Positions 5,480 to 5,971 of a DNA stretch of 5,971 bases are shown in pieces; within the stretch, counting starts at the first letter, position 1, and every line of letters starts with the position of its first letter. A program made the position numbers and the translations under genes. This stretch comes from CALCKU01 sp964534845 (lineage in GTDB: Bacteria; Pseudomonadota; Alphaproteobacteria; Caulobacterales; Maricaulaceae). The DNA is taken from contig CAZHPV010000097.1 of the NCBI GenBank assembly GCA_964534845.1, forward strand, positions 1 to 5,971, read 5' to 3'. The notes below the pieces were generated by a model. That model did not search any database. It saw nothing but the letters and a program-made list of their open reading frames with translations, and had not been told where the DNA came from.

Positions 5480-5971
5480 CTAGGCTTTCATATTCTCTAG
5501 ATACCGGGCGACATAGCGCGCAATAAGATCAATTTCCAGATTTACTTTGTCGCCTATTTGTAAATTACGCAAGGTTGTTACCTTCCAAGTATGCGGTATA
5601 ATATTTACCGCGAAAACATTCTTTTTAACGTCATTAACGGTCAAAGAAATCCCGTCAATTGTAATTGAACCCTTCGGAGCAATCCCGAACGCCAGATCGT
5701 TAGGCGCTTTTAAGACCAGTTTGTGAGAGCTTGCAATCTCTTCTATCTCTAGCACCTCTGCTAAACCGTCAACATGACCTGTAACAAGATGCCCGCCTAG
5801 CTCGTCGGCACCGGTTAAGGCGCGTTCGAGATTTATGTCTTGGCCTGCTTCCCACGTCCCCATTGTCGTCTTCGATAAGCTTTCATCCGAAACCTCGACG
5901 ACAAAACATCCAGCACCATCAACATTATGGCGCTCGATAACTGTCATACACGCTCCTGATAAGGAAATGCT
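5480..5971 (-). CDS. ribE: RibE (RibC), riboflavin synthase alpha chain, 5' end cut by window edge
   Basis: Riboflavin synthase dismutates two lumazine molecules into riboflavin and a pyrimidine that is recycled by RibH. The frame stays open through base 5971 and reads SISLSGACMTVIE across the first ATG (5947). This is the conserved SI..SG.CLTV motif of the first lumazine-binding domain, so that ATG is internal and roughly 35-40 N-terminal residues lie beyond the window. In all, 163 residues are visible here. Further motifs: SLSKTTMGTW, NLERAL, DELGGHLVTGHVDGLAEV at the end of domain 1, then GSITIDGISLTVND and VNIIPHTWKVTTL in domain 2, ending LIARYVARYLE. The stop TAG is one base before the ribB ATG. 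It is the first gene of the run visible here; ribD often lies upstream in this class but is not in view. Confidence 0.97.
   Translation of the reverse strand, partial: SISLSGACMTVIERHNVDGAGCFVVEVSDESLSKTTMGTWEAGQDINLERALTGADELGGHLVTGHVDGLAEVLEIEEIASSHKLVLKAPNDLAFGIAPKGSITIDGISLTVNDVKKNVFAVNIIPHTWKVTTLRNLQIGDKVNLEIDLIARYVARYLENMKA

Noticed and set aside
5480..5971. FMN riboswitch for the rib genes
   Set aside because: Everything to the right edge is ribE coding sequence, so any operon leader lies outside the window; nothing resembling an RFN element is seen within it.

Overview
The window looks like ordinary chromosomal core genome from an alphaproteobacterium of moderate G+C (mid-40s percent, judged by eye). 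The lineage call rests on three things. One gene is a ubiquinol-cytochrome c chaperone (CBP3/UQCC1 family) lying divergently to bamE and upstream of plsX, a cluster known from Alphaproteobacteria. The run ribE-ribB-ribH-nusB-thiL has the order usual in that class. The RibB protein carries the degenerate RibA-like tail ('RibBX') common in Proteobacteria. I see no mobile element, CRISPR array, RNA gene or phage gene.

Left part (1-1683, minus strand): plsX, cut at its 3' end by the left edge, is preceded by a 97-base gap and then the cytochrome bc1 assembly chaperone gene. The gap holds a good Shine-Dalgarno, a consensus TATAAT and two small inverted repeats, so plsX may have its own promoter.

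Middle (1684-2394): a short divergent promoter region separates the chaperone from bamE (plus strand), which encodes a lipoprotein subunit of the outer-membrane beta-barrel assembly machine. bamE converges on the riboflavin/thiamine operon. A 14-bp perfect hairpin between them can terminate transcription from both sides.

Right part (2395-5971, minus strand): an operon transcribed right to left, ribE - ribBX - ribH - nusB - thiL. The first three junctions are a 1-nt gap, a 4-nt overlap (ATGA) and a 1-nt overlap (TAATG), which implies translational coupling. Only thiL is set off by 32 nt, with its own Shine-Dalgarno and a GTG start. RibB supplies the four-carbon unit, RibH makes lumazine and RibE makes riboflavin. 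NusB (antitermination/rRNA transcription) and ThiL (last step to thiamine diphosphate) ride along. GTP cyclohydrolase II is not supplied here because the RibA-like domain has lost its zinc ligands. ribE runs off the right edge, so its true start lies outside the window.

I found no evidence of a new biological system. The points worth a second look are the RibA-like domain without catalytic residues, the direct chaperone-plsX junction with no DUF177/YceD or rpmF gene between them, and the inverted repeats in the plsX leader.
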